33,902 nucleotides of DNA from Lachnospiraceae bacterium UBA3638 (lineage in GTDB: Bacteria > Bacillota > Clostridia > Lachnospirales > Lachnospiraceae): the NCBI GenBank assembly GCA_002373595.1, contig DFKT01000033.1, forward strand, positions 1-33,902. The letters are read 5' to 3'. Below are positions 25,930-33,161 of this stretch, piece by piece. The notes beneath the pieces were generated by a model. It was not told where the DNA came from. It saw nothing but the letters and a program-made list of their open reading frames with translations, and made no database searches. The position numbers and the translations under genes were made by a program. Position 1 is the stretch's first letter. The number at the start of each line of letters is the position of its first letter.

Positions 25930-26637
25930 TTACCACTCGAGCTCTAAGGCCGGGATCTTATTGTCATTGATATCGTTATGACGCACAACACCGTCTCTGA
26001 GCTTTATCACATGATCGGCCATATACTTGATGGCCTCATTATGCGTAACCATTATTACAGTGCTTCCGTACTTCTTATTACAGTCCTCTATGAGTGCGAG
26101 GATCTCCTTGGAAGTCTTGTAATCAAGCGCTCCGGTCGGCTCATCGCACATAAGAATATCCGGATTCTTAACAACAGCTCTGCCGATCGATACTCTCTGC
26201 TGTTGTCCGCCGGACAACTGGTTGGGATATTTGTATTTGTGATCCCGGAGACCCAAGGTCGAGATGACCTCCTCTACATCGAGCGGATTATCGGAAAGAT
26301 ATGCTCCTACTTCGATATTCTCCTTTACGTTAAGATTGGGGATCAGATTATACATCTGGAAGACATATCCGAGGTGCTTTCTCCTGTATAAAGTAAGCTG
26401 ATGTTCGCTCATATCCTCAAGCTTGTCTCCGTCAATGCTGACATATCCCGAGTCGGGAGTATCAATTCCGCCGATGATATTAAGGAGCGTCGACTTACCC
26501 GATCCGGAAGGTCCGAGAAGTACGCAGAACTCTCCTTTCTTTACCGTGAAGTCCATACCTCTTAAGACATCCTGTTTTGCTTCTCCTGTTCCGAAACTCT
26601 TTTTGAGATCCTTGATCTCGAGAAATTCTTCTTTCAT
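25930..26637 (-). CDS. ABC transporter ATP-binding protein, MacB/LolD type
   Basis: The 235-residue ATPase has Walker A GPSGSGKST, the Q-loop in YVFQMYNLIP, the signature LSGGQQQRVSIGRA, Walker B ILMCDEPTGALD and the H-loop MVTHN. The DEPTGALD form and the small size are typical of ATPases paired with FtsX-like permeases. The start at 26637 is chosen because GAGGG stands about five bases upstream; ATG at 26652 lacks a site. Two copies of the GTTAGC-type palindrome lie upstream (26674-26689 and 26731-26770), so its expression is probably controlled by the same regulator as the exporter pair. Confidence 0.93.
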   Translation of the reverse strand: MKEEFLEIKDLKKSFGTGEAKQDVLRGMDFTVKKGEFCVLLGPSGSGKSTLLNIIGGIDTPDSGYVSIDGDKLEDMSEHQLTLYRRKHLGYVFQMYNLIPNLNVKENIEVGAYLSDNPLDVEEVISTLGLRDHKYKYPNQLSGGQQQRVSIGRAVVKNPDILMCDEPTGALDYKTSKEILALIEDCNKKYGSTVIMVTHNEAIKYMADHVIKLRDGVVRHNDINDNKIPALELEW

Positions 26638-26673
26638 AATTCCCTCTTTCATGTGTTAATATTTTGTCGTTCG

Positions 26674-26689
26674 GTTAGTCGTCGCTAAT
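26674..26689. promoter_or_regulatory. Candidate operator A, GTTAGT-CGTC-GCTAAT
   Basis: This imperfect 16-bp palindrome shares the spacing of two better copies at 26743-26758 and 30359-30374. It lies 37 bases before the ABC ATPase start codon, where a repressor would block transcription. Confidence 0.6.
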
Positions 26690-26705
26690 CGTATAGGCTT
26701 TTTTT

Positions 26706-26725
26706 ACTCCGCAGGTGCGCGGAGT
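26706..26725. other. Small GC-rich hairpin between operators A and B
   Basis: ACTCCGC-N6-GCGGAGT gives a seven-base-pair stem. On the minus strand it is followed by A rather than T, and on the plus strand it is preceded by T, so it is not a normal terminator in either direction. Its role is unknown. Confidence 0.4.
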
Positions 26726-26730
26726 TATAA

Positions 26731-26770
26731 AATATGTTCCAAGTTAGCCATCGCTAACTTGGAACATATT
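26731..26770. promoter_or_regulatory. 18-bp perfect inverted repeat containing operator B
   Basis: AATATGTTCCAAGTTAGC and its exact complement are separated by four bases. The centre, GTTAGC-CATC-GCTAAC (26743-26758), equals the operator core. On the minus strand the repeat lies 41 bases past the exporter stop codon and is followed by TTTTATAA, so it could also act as a weak terminator of the exporter operon. Confidence 0.7.
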
Positions 26771-26810
26771 ATCACATATTCAAAACTATTTCAAGGCTTT
26801 TGTCAAAAGA

Positions 26811-28544
26811 TTACATCTTCCAATTCTGTGAGATCATCTGCCGGGCTGTCATACGCTTGTATATGCTGTCAAAGCCTGAAAGAAACTCGGGAGAGCCCTG
26901 TTCGGCAACAACACCGTCTTTAAGCACAACGATATGATCCGCATTGGCTATCGTTCTCATTCTGTGCGCAATGATAAGAACAGTCTTGTTAACTATCAGT
27001 CTTGAAATCGCTTCCTGAATAGCAGTCTCATTCTCTGCATCGAGAGAAGCTGTTGCCTCATCAAGAAGTATTACCGGCGCATCTTTAAGAAAAGCTCTTG
27101 CGATTGAAATCCTCTGTCTCTCTCCTCCCGAAAGCTCACTTCCGTTCTCTCCGATATTTGTATTGTATTTATCCGGAAGAAGATTTACAAACTCATCACA
27201 GTTGGCGAGTTTTGCGGCGGCCATAACCTCTTCATCCGTAGCTCCGCTCTTTCCGATCCTGATATTCTCCATTACAGAATTATTGAAAAGAGTAACATCC
27301 TGGAAAACGATCGAATAATTCTTTAGCAATGTTTCGGGGTCGATCTGCGAGACATCCTCTCCTCCGAGTGTGATCTTTCCCTCATTTACATCCCAGAATC
27401 TTGCTGCAAGTCTTGATATGGTGGTCTTTCCCCCGCCCGAAGGTCCGATAAGAGCTGTTACCTCGCCCTGTTTGGCGGTAAAGCTGACATCCGTAAGTAC
27501 ATCCGTATCATCCGCATACTTAAATCCGACATGATCGAATGTGATGTCATATCCTTTATTTTTCATCTGTTCTGTTCCGGTTTGGATCTCATGTGAGAGA
27601 ACCTCGTCCAGCCTCTCACACTGAATGCCCGTAGCTATTATAGCCGCAAAGTTCTGTAACGAAATCTCCATCGGAGCATACAATCTCGATACGATCATCA
27701 GGAACATAAAGAATGTGAGCAGATCAATGTCACCTTGGGTAAAAAGTGCACCTCCGACAACTGCAGTCGTTCCCATTCCGAGTTTGAGAATGATAGCCGC
27801 CGAATTGACGTACACTGCCATCTTAAGTTCTGTAAAGAGAGCCATCTTTTCAACTTTTTTGATCTTTCCGTCAAGTTCATCCATATATGCATTTTCAGCA
27901 TTATTGGCTCTGAGATCTCTGACAGACTCCAGACACTCCTGAATGCCATCCGACAGTTCCATCTTTACAGCCTGATTTTTTCTGACTGCTCTCTTTTCGG
28001 CTCCCGAGCACGTTGCCACGATGATAAATGCGACGGGAATAACCCAAAAGCTCGCAAGCACCATCCTCCAATCGAAGAATGCAAAAAGGCTGACTCCTAC
28101 CAATGTAACAGATCCGAGAGCACCTATGAGTTCGGGAATCCAGTGACTGGAGGCGGTCTCGATCATCGCACAGTCACCCATAATATTGGTCGTAAGATCA
28201 GCCAGATTTTTTTTGCCAAAATATGAAAGCGGAAGTTTCCTTAATTTTTCTGCGATTGCAGTTCTTCTTACTCCGCTCTCTCTGTAAGTTGTGAGAAAGG
28301 TTGCATTGTACTGAATGAAATTGGTTACCGCAACAAGTAAAAGTATAACTACGGAAGCGATCGCATAGAAAGCCACTCTGTCTTTGCTTAAATCGCCATC
28401 CAACATATCCTTTATCAGGGTATAGAGAATTCCGGCGGGCATCATGAGGACAATATTTGCGACAAGCACACAGAAACATGCTTTCACCATATCCCTTGCA
28501 CCCTGTTTGGAGAGAGCGTATTTATGCTGTAATTTTTCTATCAT
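26811..28544 (-). CDS. ABC exporter half-transporter, second subunit
   Basis: This 577-residue protein has six membrane helices in its N-terminal half and a nucleotide-binding domain from about 330. That domain holds Walker A GPSGGGKTT, the signature LSGGERQRISIARA, Walker B VILLDEATASLD and the H-loop IIAHRM. It follows the first subunit by 2 bases and probably forms a heterodimer with it. The ATG at 28544 is preferred; ATG at 28565 overlaps the end of the first gene. Heterodimeric exporters of this type move drugs, peptides, heme or siderophores. The position next to the feo operon favours an iron or heme-related role, but this is only context. Confidence 0.92.
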   Translation of the reverse strand: MIEKLQHKYALSKQGARDMVKACFCVLVANIVLMMPAGILYTLIKDMLDGDLSKDRVAFYAIASVVILLLVAVTNFIQYNATFLTTYRESGVRRTAIAEKLRKLPLSYFGKKNLADLTTNIMGDCAMIETASSHWIPELIGALGSVTLVGVSLFAFFDWRMVLASFWVIPVAFIIVATCSGAEKRAVRKNQAVKMELSDGIQECLESVRDLRANNAENAYMDELDGKIKKVEKMALFTELKMAVYVNSAAIILKLGMGTTAVVGGALFTQGDIDLLTFFMFLMIVSRLYAPMEISLQNFAAIIATGIQCERLDEVLSHEIQTGTEQMKNKGYDITFDHVGFKYADDTDVLTDVSFTAKQGEVTALIGPSGGGKTTISRLAARFWDVNEGKITLGGEDVSQIDPETLLKNYSIVFQDVTLFNNSVMENIRIGKSGATDEEVMAAAKLANCDEFVNLLPDKYNTNIGENGSELSGGERQRISIARAFLKDAPVILLDEATASLDAENETAIQEAISRLIVNKTVLIIAHRMRTIANADHIVVLKDGVVAEQGSPEFLSGFDSIYKRMTARQMISQNWKM

Positions 28545-28546
28545 CT

Positions 28547-30310
28547 TTATGCACCTACCTTCCACTCGATCGATCTGGTGTACTCATCAAACATACTTCT
28601 ATACAGTCCGCCTTTGGCCATCAATTCATCATGTGATCCTGATTCGATACATGATCCGTTATCCATTACAAATATCCTGTCCGCATTCATGACAGTGCTC
28701 AGCCTATGTGCGATCATGATGAGTGTCTTGTCTTTCGACAGTGCCTCGAACGCTGCCTGTACTTTCGTCTCATTATCCGGATCGGCAAAGGCAGTTGCCT
28801 CATCAAGTATCAGGATCGGTGCATCCTTGAGTACTGCTCTTGCTATGGTGATCCTCTGCTGTTCTCCTCCCGAGAGGTATGTTCCCTTTTCTCCTATGAT
28901 CGTGTGGATTCCATTGGGAAGCTTGTCTATGATATCCATGCACTGTGCCTTCTTAAGAGCTTCCAATACCTCCTGTTCGCTCGCATCCGGTTTGGACATC
29001 CTGACATTATCAAAGATCGATTTCTTGATCAGTTTACTGTCCTGGAAAACAAAAGAAACCTGCTTCATGAGTTCGGATGATGACATATCCTTCACATTGA
29101 CTCCGCCGATCAGTATCTCACCCGATGTGGCATCGAAAAATCTGACCATAAGTTCTGCAAGAGTCGTTTTGCCTGAACCGGATGGACCAACAAGTGCAAC
29201 GTGTTCTCCGGTTTTGATGGTAAGAGATACATCGCTTACCGCATCTCGTGTTGCATCCTTATATCTGTAAGAAACATTCTTTAATTCAATACCGTGATCA
29301 TTCGGCTTTTGAGCAGACTTTGTATCCTCCAGGGGCTCAAGTTCCATGATTCCTTCTACACGCTTCAGCGCATCGATAAGGTTCATCTCAGCTTCTCCCG
29401 AGTAAGCTATCTTGGTCAGAGCAACCGTAACCAGCGGAGTGATGATGATGTAGTACATAACATTAAGTATTTCTGCATTGGTAATACCATTCCTGGTAAC
29501 GACATATGCAGCGATAACTATAAACGCAAAGATTGCATTTATACATGTCATAAATCCGATCATCGGAAGTCTGAGCATCAGTGTGTAATCCGTCGTCCAT
29601 TTACCATATCCGTCGATACAAGATTTAAATCTCTTAAATGAATGTACTGTCTGCCCGAATGTCTTAACAACAGGAACGCCTCTTACATATTCTGTAGCCT
29701 CACTGTTCATGGTCTCGAGTGCATTCTGGTATTCCTTCATCTTTTCCTGCATGCCCTTACCCATCATCGACATCATGCATACAAATCCGACAACCGCAGG
29801 AATCATGCAGATAAGGCCAATCTTCCAGTTAAAGGCAAAAACAAGAACGATAAGCCCGATAGGTGTGACAGCTGCTACAGCTTTGTCTGCGAGCGTATGC
29901 GCTATGTATGTTTCAGTAGCTGCCGTTGAATCGTTTACTATCCTCCTGATCTTACCCGTGCCATCCTCATCGAAGATACCTAAAGGGAGCGTAATGATCC
30001 TTCTCATAAGAGAACTTCTCATATTTGCCTGCACGCGAAAGGCAGCGATATGCGTACACAGAAGAGCTGCGATATAGATGAGCAATGCTCCGACTATCAT
30101 CGCAACCGCTGACCAGGCATATACCTTGATATTATCAAGGTTTTCACCGTTTACCGCACATCTTATTACTTTCCACAGCTCGTAGTATGGTATCAGCGTA
30201 AGCGCCGCGCTTACTCCGGCCAGGATCCTTCCGAGCGTTATCAGATTCTTATGCCCTCCGGCATACTGTCCGATCAACTTCATGTGATCAAATTTTCCTG
30301 TTTTTCCCAA
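28547..30310 (-). CDS. ABC exporter half-transporter, first subunit
   Basis: The 587-residue protein has six membrane helices and a nucleotide-binding domain from about 340 with Walker A GPSGSGKTT, signature LSGGEQQRITIARA and Walker B ILILDEATAFADPDNE. The DEATAFADP variant is one I associate with iron-siderophore or Lachnospiraceae exporter-like subunits such as the IrtAB group; that link is from memory. The start is TTG at 30310, with AGGAGG nine bases upstream; ATG at 30283 has no site but follows a short upstream ORF. Operator C lies about 50 bases upstream, pointing to repressor control. Confidence 0.92.
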   Translation of the reverse strand: MGKTGKFDHMKLIGQYAGGHKNLITLGRILAGVSAALTLIPYYELWKVIRCAVNGENLDNIKVYAWSAVAMIVGALLIYIAALLCTHIAAFRVQANMRSSLMRRIITLPLGIFDEDGTGKIRRIVNDSTAATETYIAHTLADKAVAAVTPIGLIVLVFAFNWKIGLICMIPAVVGFVCMMSMMGKGMQEKMKEYQNALETMNSEATEYVRGVPVVKTFGQTVHSFKRFKSCIDGYGKWTTDYTLMLRLPMIGFMTCINAIFAFIVIAAYVVTRNGITNAEILNVMYYIIITPLVTVALTKIAYSGEAEMNLIDALKRVEGIMELEPLEDTKSAQKPNDHGIELKNVSYRYKDATRDAVSDVSLTIKTGEHVALVGPSGSGKTTLAELMVRFFDATSGEILIGGVNVKDMSSSELMKQVSFVFQDSKLIKKSIFDNVRMSKPDASEQEVLEALKKAQCMDIIDKLPNGIHTIIGEKGTYLSGGEQQRITIARAVLKDAPILILDEATAFADPDNETKVQAAFEALSKDKTLIMIAHRLSTVMNADRIFVMDNGSCIESGSHDELMAKGGLYRSMFDEYTRSIEWKVGA

Positions 30311-30335
30311 CTTTATGTTCCTCCTTTTGAAGCAT
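30288..30335 (-). CDS. Possible 15-codon upstream ORF before the ABC exporter
   Basis: ATG at 30335 follows GAGGAGG by about 8 bases and opens a frame MLQKEEHKVGKNRKI ending at TGA, 30288-30290. It overlaps the exporter start in another frame, and its stop lies 4 bases before the in-frame exporter ATG at 30283. It could set the choice between the TTG and ATG starts or couple translation. It may equally be chance. Confidence 0.35.
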   Translation of the reverse strand: MLQKEEHKVGKNRKI

Positions 30336-30358
30336 CTTCAAAACCTCCTCTTCATATA

Positions 30359-30374
30359 GTTAGCGCTTGCTAAC
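30359..30374. promoter_or_regulatory. Candidate operator C, GTTAGC-GCTT-GCTAAC
   Basis: A perfect 16-bp palindrome with a 4-base centre lies between the P-type ATPase and the exporter genes. On the minus strand its flank reads ATACGGTTAGC, matching TATACGATTAGC at operator A. This is the strongest of three matching sites. Confidence 0.75.
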
Positions 30375-30390
30375 CGTATGGTAATTTTTT

Positions 30391-30408
30391 AGCCGTCAAA
30401 TGACGGCT
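30391..30408. other. Inverted repeat AGCCGTCA-AA-TGACGGCT
   Basis: An eight-base-pair hairpin stands just after the P-type ATPase stop. On the minus strand it is followed by A residues, so it lacks the T tail of a standard terminator; it may slow or process the feo-operon message. Confidence 0.45.
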
Positions 30409-30415
30409 TGTTAAT

Positions 30416-32515
30416 TCACTTTTTTATATCTTTTTCCATGTTGGGTAATAAATCTGTCATACTCTTAAGGCCAAGGGCCACAGTCGATCCATTATGAAGC
30501 ATTGCCGATGATGACGGCGGAAGTACTCCCGCAATACCAAGTCCTATGAGCGATGTGTTAAATCCAACAATAGCCCTGTAATTGAATCTGATCCGATCCA
30601 TAAGAAGCATGCTTATCCGTCTTAAAGTTACGATACTTTCAAGATCAGATGAACTGATGGTAATATCTGCTATCTGTCTTGCAATCTCAGCTCCTTCACT
30701 TATTGCAATTCCCGCATCCGATGCGGAAAGCGCAGGAGAATCGTTTATCCCGTCTCCGACCATGACCACATGTCGGCCTTCGAGCTTTGCTTTTTCGATA
30801 TATCCGGCTTTATCCTCCGGAAGAACCTCTGAATAGTATTCTGTTATTCCGGCCTGTGCCGCTATCTTTGCTGCAGTTTTCTCATTATCACCCGTCATCA
30901 TTACGATATGCTCAAATCCGGCTTCCCGAAGTTTTGAAACAACATCTGCTGATTCTTCACGCATGGGATCCTCGATGAGAATGCAGGCACATAGTTTTCC
31001 ATCCTTTGCAAAGTACAGATGTGAATACTCGTCCGGCAGATCTTCAAACAGTCTTTTTTTGTCATCCAGGACGATAACCCCTTCATCTTCGAATACAAAA
31101 TGATAGCTGCCGATAACAGCCTTTTTCCCGTCTATATGAGACGCAATTCCGTGCGCAACGATATATTCTGCCTTCGTATGCATTTCGTCGTGCATAAGTC
31201 CCTTATCAAGAGCGGAATCTACTACCGCCCGTGCTACGGAATGAGGAAAATGTTCTTCCAGGCAAGCTGCCTGTCTTAAGAGCTCATCCTCAGACTCTTC
31301 ACAGAACGAAACAACTTTTTTAACCGTAGGGCAAGCCTTGGTAAGGGTTCCTGTTTTATCAAACACAATAGTGTCGGCATCTGCCACCGCCTCAAGAAAT
31401 CTTCCGCCCTTTACGGTTATCCCGTAATCACCGGCTTCTCTTATCGCCGAGAGAACCGACAGTGGCATAGTCAATTTAAGTGCACAGGAATAATCGACCA
31501 TTAGGACTGAAACTGCTTTAGTTACATTTCTGCTAAGCAGATAGGTAATTGCCGATGCGGCAAGTGTGTACGGAACAAGTCTGTCAGCCAGCCTTTCTGC
31601 GCTGCTTTCAAGCGATGACTTCAGTTTCTCGGACTCTTCTATCATCTTTACTATCCTGTCAAATCGTCCGCACCCTCCGGTCTGCGTTACAGTAATTACA
31701 AGTTCTCCCTCTTCTACAACAGTTCCTGCAAAAACGGATGACCCCACCTGTTTTCTGACGGGTACGGATTCACCTGTCATCGATGCCTGATTGACCAAAG
31801 CTTCACCGTCCGATACTTCGCCGTCAAACGGTATCATATTGCCCATTTTGATACAGACTCTGTCTCCGCATGCTATTTCAGAAGAATCAATCTGTAGTTC
31901 ACCGTCGCCGGTCACTACCCATACCTTGTCTATATTAAGCGACATCTGCCTTGCAAGGTCGCTGACCGATCGTTTATGCGTCCATTCTTCAAGTGTATCT
32001 CCTATGCCGAGCAAAAACATGACATTGGACGCAGTTCTGTAATCGCCCGTTATCATAGCGGCGGAAATCGCGACTGCGTCGAGAAGTTCAACCTGAAGAT
32101 GTCTGTTTTTGATCGTCTTAAGACCACGGATCACATATTTTACGGTTTTAACACCATCCCATAATCTCCTGATCGATATCGGAAGTATGATCCTTTTGGC
32201 ATAGTGCAATATTATGTCCGAAACGATCTTGTCCGTATATTCTGCAGACAACTCTCTTCCGGAGGATTCAAATACTCTCTCCGGTACAGACGCTTTTTCA
32301 AAAGAAAAGTCCTTGATGATCTCAGTGATCCTGACTTTACTGCAATTGTATATGATCACAGCGTCTGCAGTTCGTTCATAGACCTTTGCATCGATAATCT
32401 CAGGAAAACTATTTAAATAATAATCAAAAGTATCCGCCTCTCTGAAAGTCATTTTTTTCATAGGGAGATGGATCCTGACTCTTGATCTGAGATCACTCTT
32501 TATAGTAAATTTCAT
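30416..32515 (-). CDS. P1B-type metal-translocating ATPase with SCALKL membrane motif
   Basis: The 699-residue pump has the actuator motif TGES (247-250), phosphorylation site DKTGTLT (D386), PHSVARAVV in place of the usual HP element, MTGDN, and GDGINDSP. The membrane metal motif is SCALKL (343-348), not the copper CPC or zinc CPC forms. The N-terminal 80 residues resemble a metal-binding ferredoxin-like domain that has lost its CxxC. This variant occurs in Clostridia beside feoB and DUF6110 genes; the metal is not known, with Fe2+ or Mn2+ the best guesses by analogy with CtpC-like pumps. AGAGGG lies before the ATG and 15 bases separate it from the DUF6110-like gene. Confidence 0.9.
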   Translation of the reverse strand: MKFTIKSDLRSRVRIHLPMKKMTFREADTFDYYLNSFPEIIDAKVYERTADAVIIYNCSKVRITEIIKDFSFEKASVPERVFESSGRELSAEYTDKIVSDIILHYAKRIILPISIRRLWDGVKTVKYVIRGLKTIKNRHLQVELLDAVAISAAMITGDYRTASNVMFLLGIGDTLEEWTHKRSVSDLARQMSLNIDKVWVVTGDGELQIDSSEIACGDRVCIKMGNMIPFDGEVSDGEALVNQASMTGESVPVRKQVGSSVFAGTVVEEGELVITVTQTGGCGRFDRIVKMIEESEKLKSSLESSAERLADRLVPYTLAASAITYLLSRNVTKAVSVLMVDYSCALKLTMPLSVLSAIREAGDYGITVKGGRFLEAVADADTIVFDKTGTLTKACPTVKKVVSFCEESEDELLRQAACLEEHFPHSVARAVVDSALDKGLMHDEMHTKAEYIVAHGIASHIDGKKAVIGSYHFVFEDEGVIVLDDKKRLFEDLPDEYSHLYFAKDGKLCACILIEDPMREESADVVSKLREAGFEHIVMMTGDNEKTAAKIAAQAGITEYYSEVLPEDKAGYIEKAKLEGRHVVMVGDGINDSPALSASDAGIAISEGAEIARQIADITISSSDLESIVTLRRISMLLMDRIRFNYRAIVGFNTSLIGLGIAGVLPPSSSAMLHNGSTVALGLKSMTDLLPNMEKDIKK

Positions 32516-32530
32516 TATTCCCTCTCGAAA

Positions 32531-32779
32531 TTATCCTTCGATCAGATTATCAGCTTCTTTGGCCGCACGGTCCTCGTTTATCTGCTTTGCTTCCGCATAT
32601 ATATCAGAACAGTTTTCTCTGAGCACTGTCACCTGGTCGAGAAGATTGTCCTTTGCCCTGAGCACGCCGGCTGTACAATGTGCGTACACTTTCTTCGCGT
32701 CCTTAGATGAAAGGACTTTGACTCCCTCCAATCCAAATAATGTTCCAAGCGCAAAAATACCGAATTTCCCAAATACCAT
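32531..32779 (-). CDS. Small membrane-anchored protein, DUF6110-like
   Basis: The 82-residue protein has a glycine-rich N-terminal membrane segment (FGKFGIFALGTLFGLEGV, about 3-20), then SSKDAKKVYAHCTAGVLRAKD and an acidic/basic helix ending AEAKQINEDRAAKE. I recognise this as the DUF6110 pattern, which is found beside P1B ATPases and feo genes in Clostridia. Function is unknown. It may be a small partner or regulator of the ATPase. AGGAGGG lies 7 bases before the ATG, and it is 13 bases behind the FeoC-like gene. Confidence 0.75.
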   Translation of the reverse strand: MVFGKFGIFALGTLFGLEGVKVLSSKDAKKVYAHCTAGVLRAKDNLLDQVTVLRENCSDIYAEAKQINEDRAAKEADNLIEG

Positions 32780-32792
32780 TTTTATACCCTCC

Positions 32793-33095
32793 TTATTTCT
32801 TTAACTCCCACATCTGACCCATATTTTTAAATCCGCCTTCCGGCAGACAGCTTTTACACATTTTTCCGTTACTGCCGGACTGGCAGCCGCTGCAAGTGCT
32901 GCAGTCGTGAGTGCAATTTACTGCCGTCACTCCGTCCCCGATAACTTTACGGATCACTCCGATGTGCTCAAGGTATTCGATCTGTCTGAGTATGTCGGAT
33001 TCGGATGTATCCAGTTCGTCCGCAAGCATACGGATGGTCCTGGCGTGACCGTCGCCGAGCAATCCTATGAGGTTATTCATTTTGCCTTTTTCCAA
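32793..33095 (-). CDS. FeoC-like winged-helix protein with six clustered cysteines
   Basis: The 100-residue protein has a winged-helix half (about 8-50, RTIRMLADELDTSESDILRQ and IEYLEHIGVIRK). A Cys-rich half follows with C61-x3-C65-x2-C68-x2-C71 and C80-x2-C83, suited to an iron-sulfur cluster or metal. FeoC proteins act on FeoB stability or activity and may sense iron. The start is uncertain: TTG at 33095 is favoured because AGAGGTGATC stands just upstream with ideal spacing; ATG at 33080 and GTG at 33104 share the frame. It lies just behind feoB, separated by a strong hairpin. Confidence 0.78.
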   Translation of the reverse strand: MEKGKMNNLIGLLGDGHARTIRMLADELDTSESDILRQIEYLEHIGVIRKVIGDGVTAVNCTHDCSTCSGCQSGSNGKMCKSCLPEGGFKNMGQMWELKK

Positions 33096-33114
33096 TGTGA
33101 TCACCTCTATAGAA

Positions 33115-33151
33115 GCTGCACCCGAAAAGTTCTTTGCTATTCGGGTGCAGC
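33115..33151 (-). other. Strong 12-bp intercistronic hairpin after feoB
   Basis: GCTGCACCCGAA pairs with TTCGGGTGCAGC around a 13-base loop, between the feoB stop codon and the FeoC-like gene. The following bases TTCTATAG are only weakly T-rich, so it may partly terminate or protect the feoB message while allowing lower downstream expression. Confidence 0.65.
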
Positions 33152-33161
33152 ATTCTTTCTA

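Noticed and set aside
26706..26725. Rho-independent terminator
   Set aside because: No T run follows the stem on either strand.
26731..26770. DtxR/IdeR-type iron box
   Set aside because: The half-sites GTTAG and CTAAC are 6 bases apart, whereas DtxR-type sites have nearly abutting halves.
30391..30408. Rho-independent terminator of the P-type ATPase operon
   Set aside because: The stem is followed by A on the gene's strand and only TTGTTAATT on the other.
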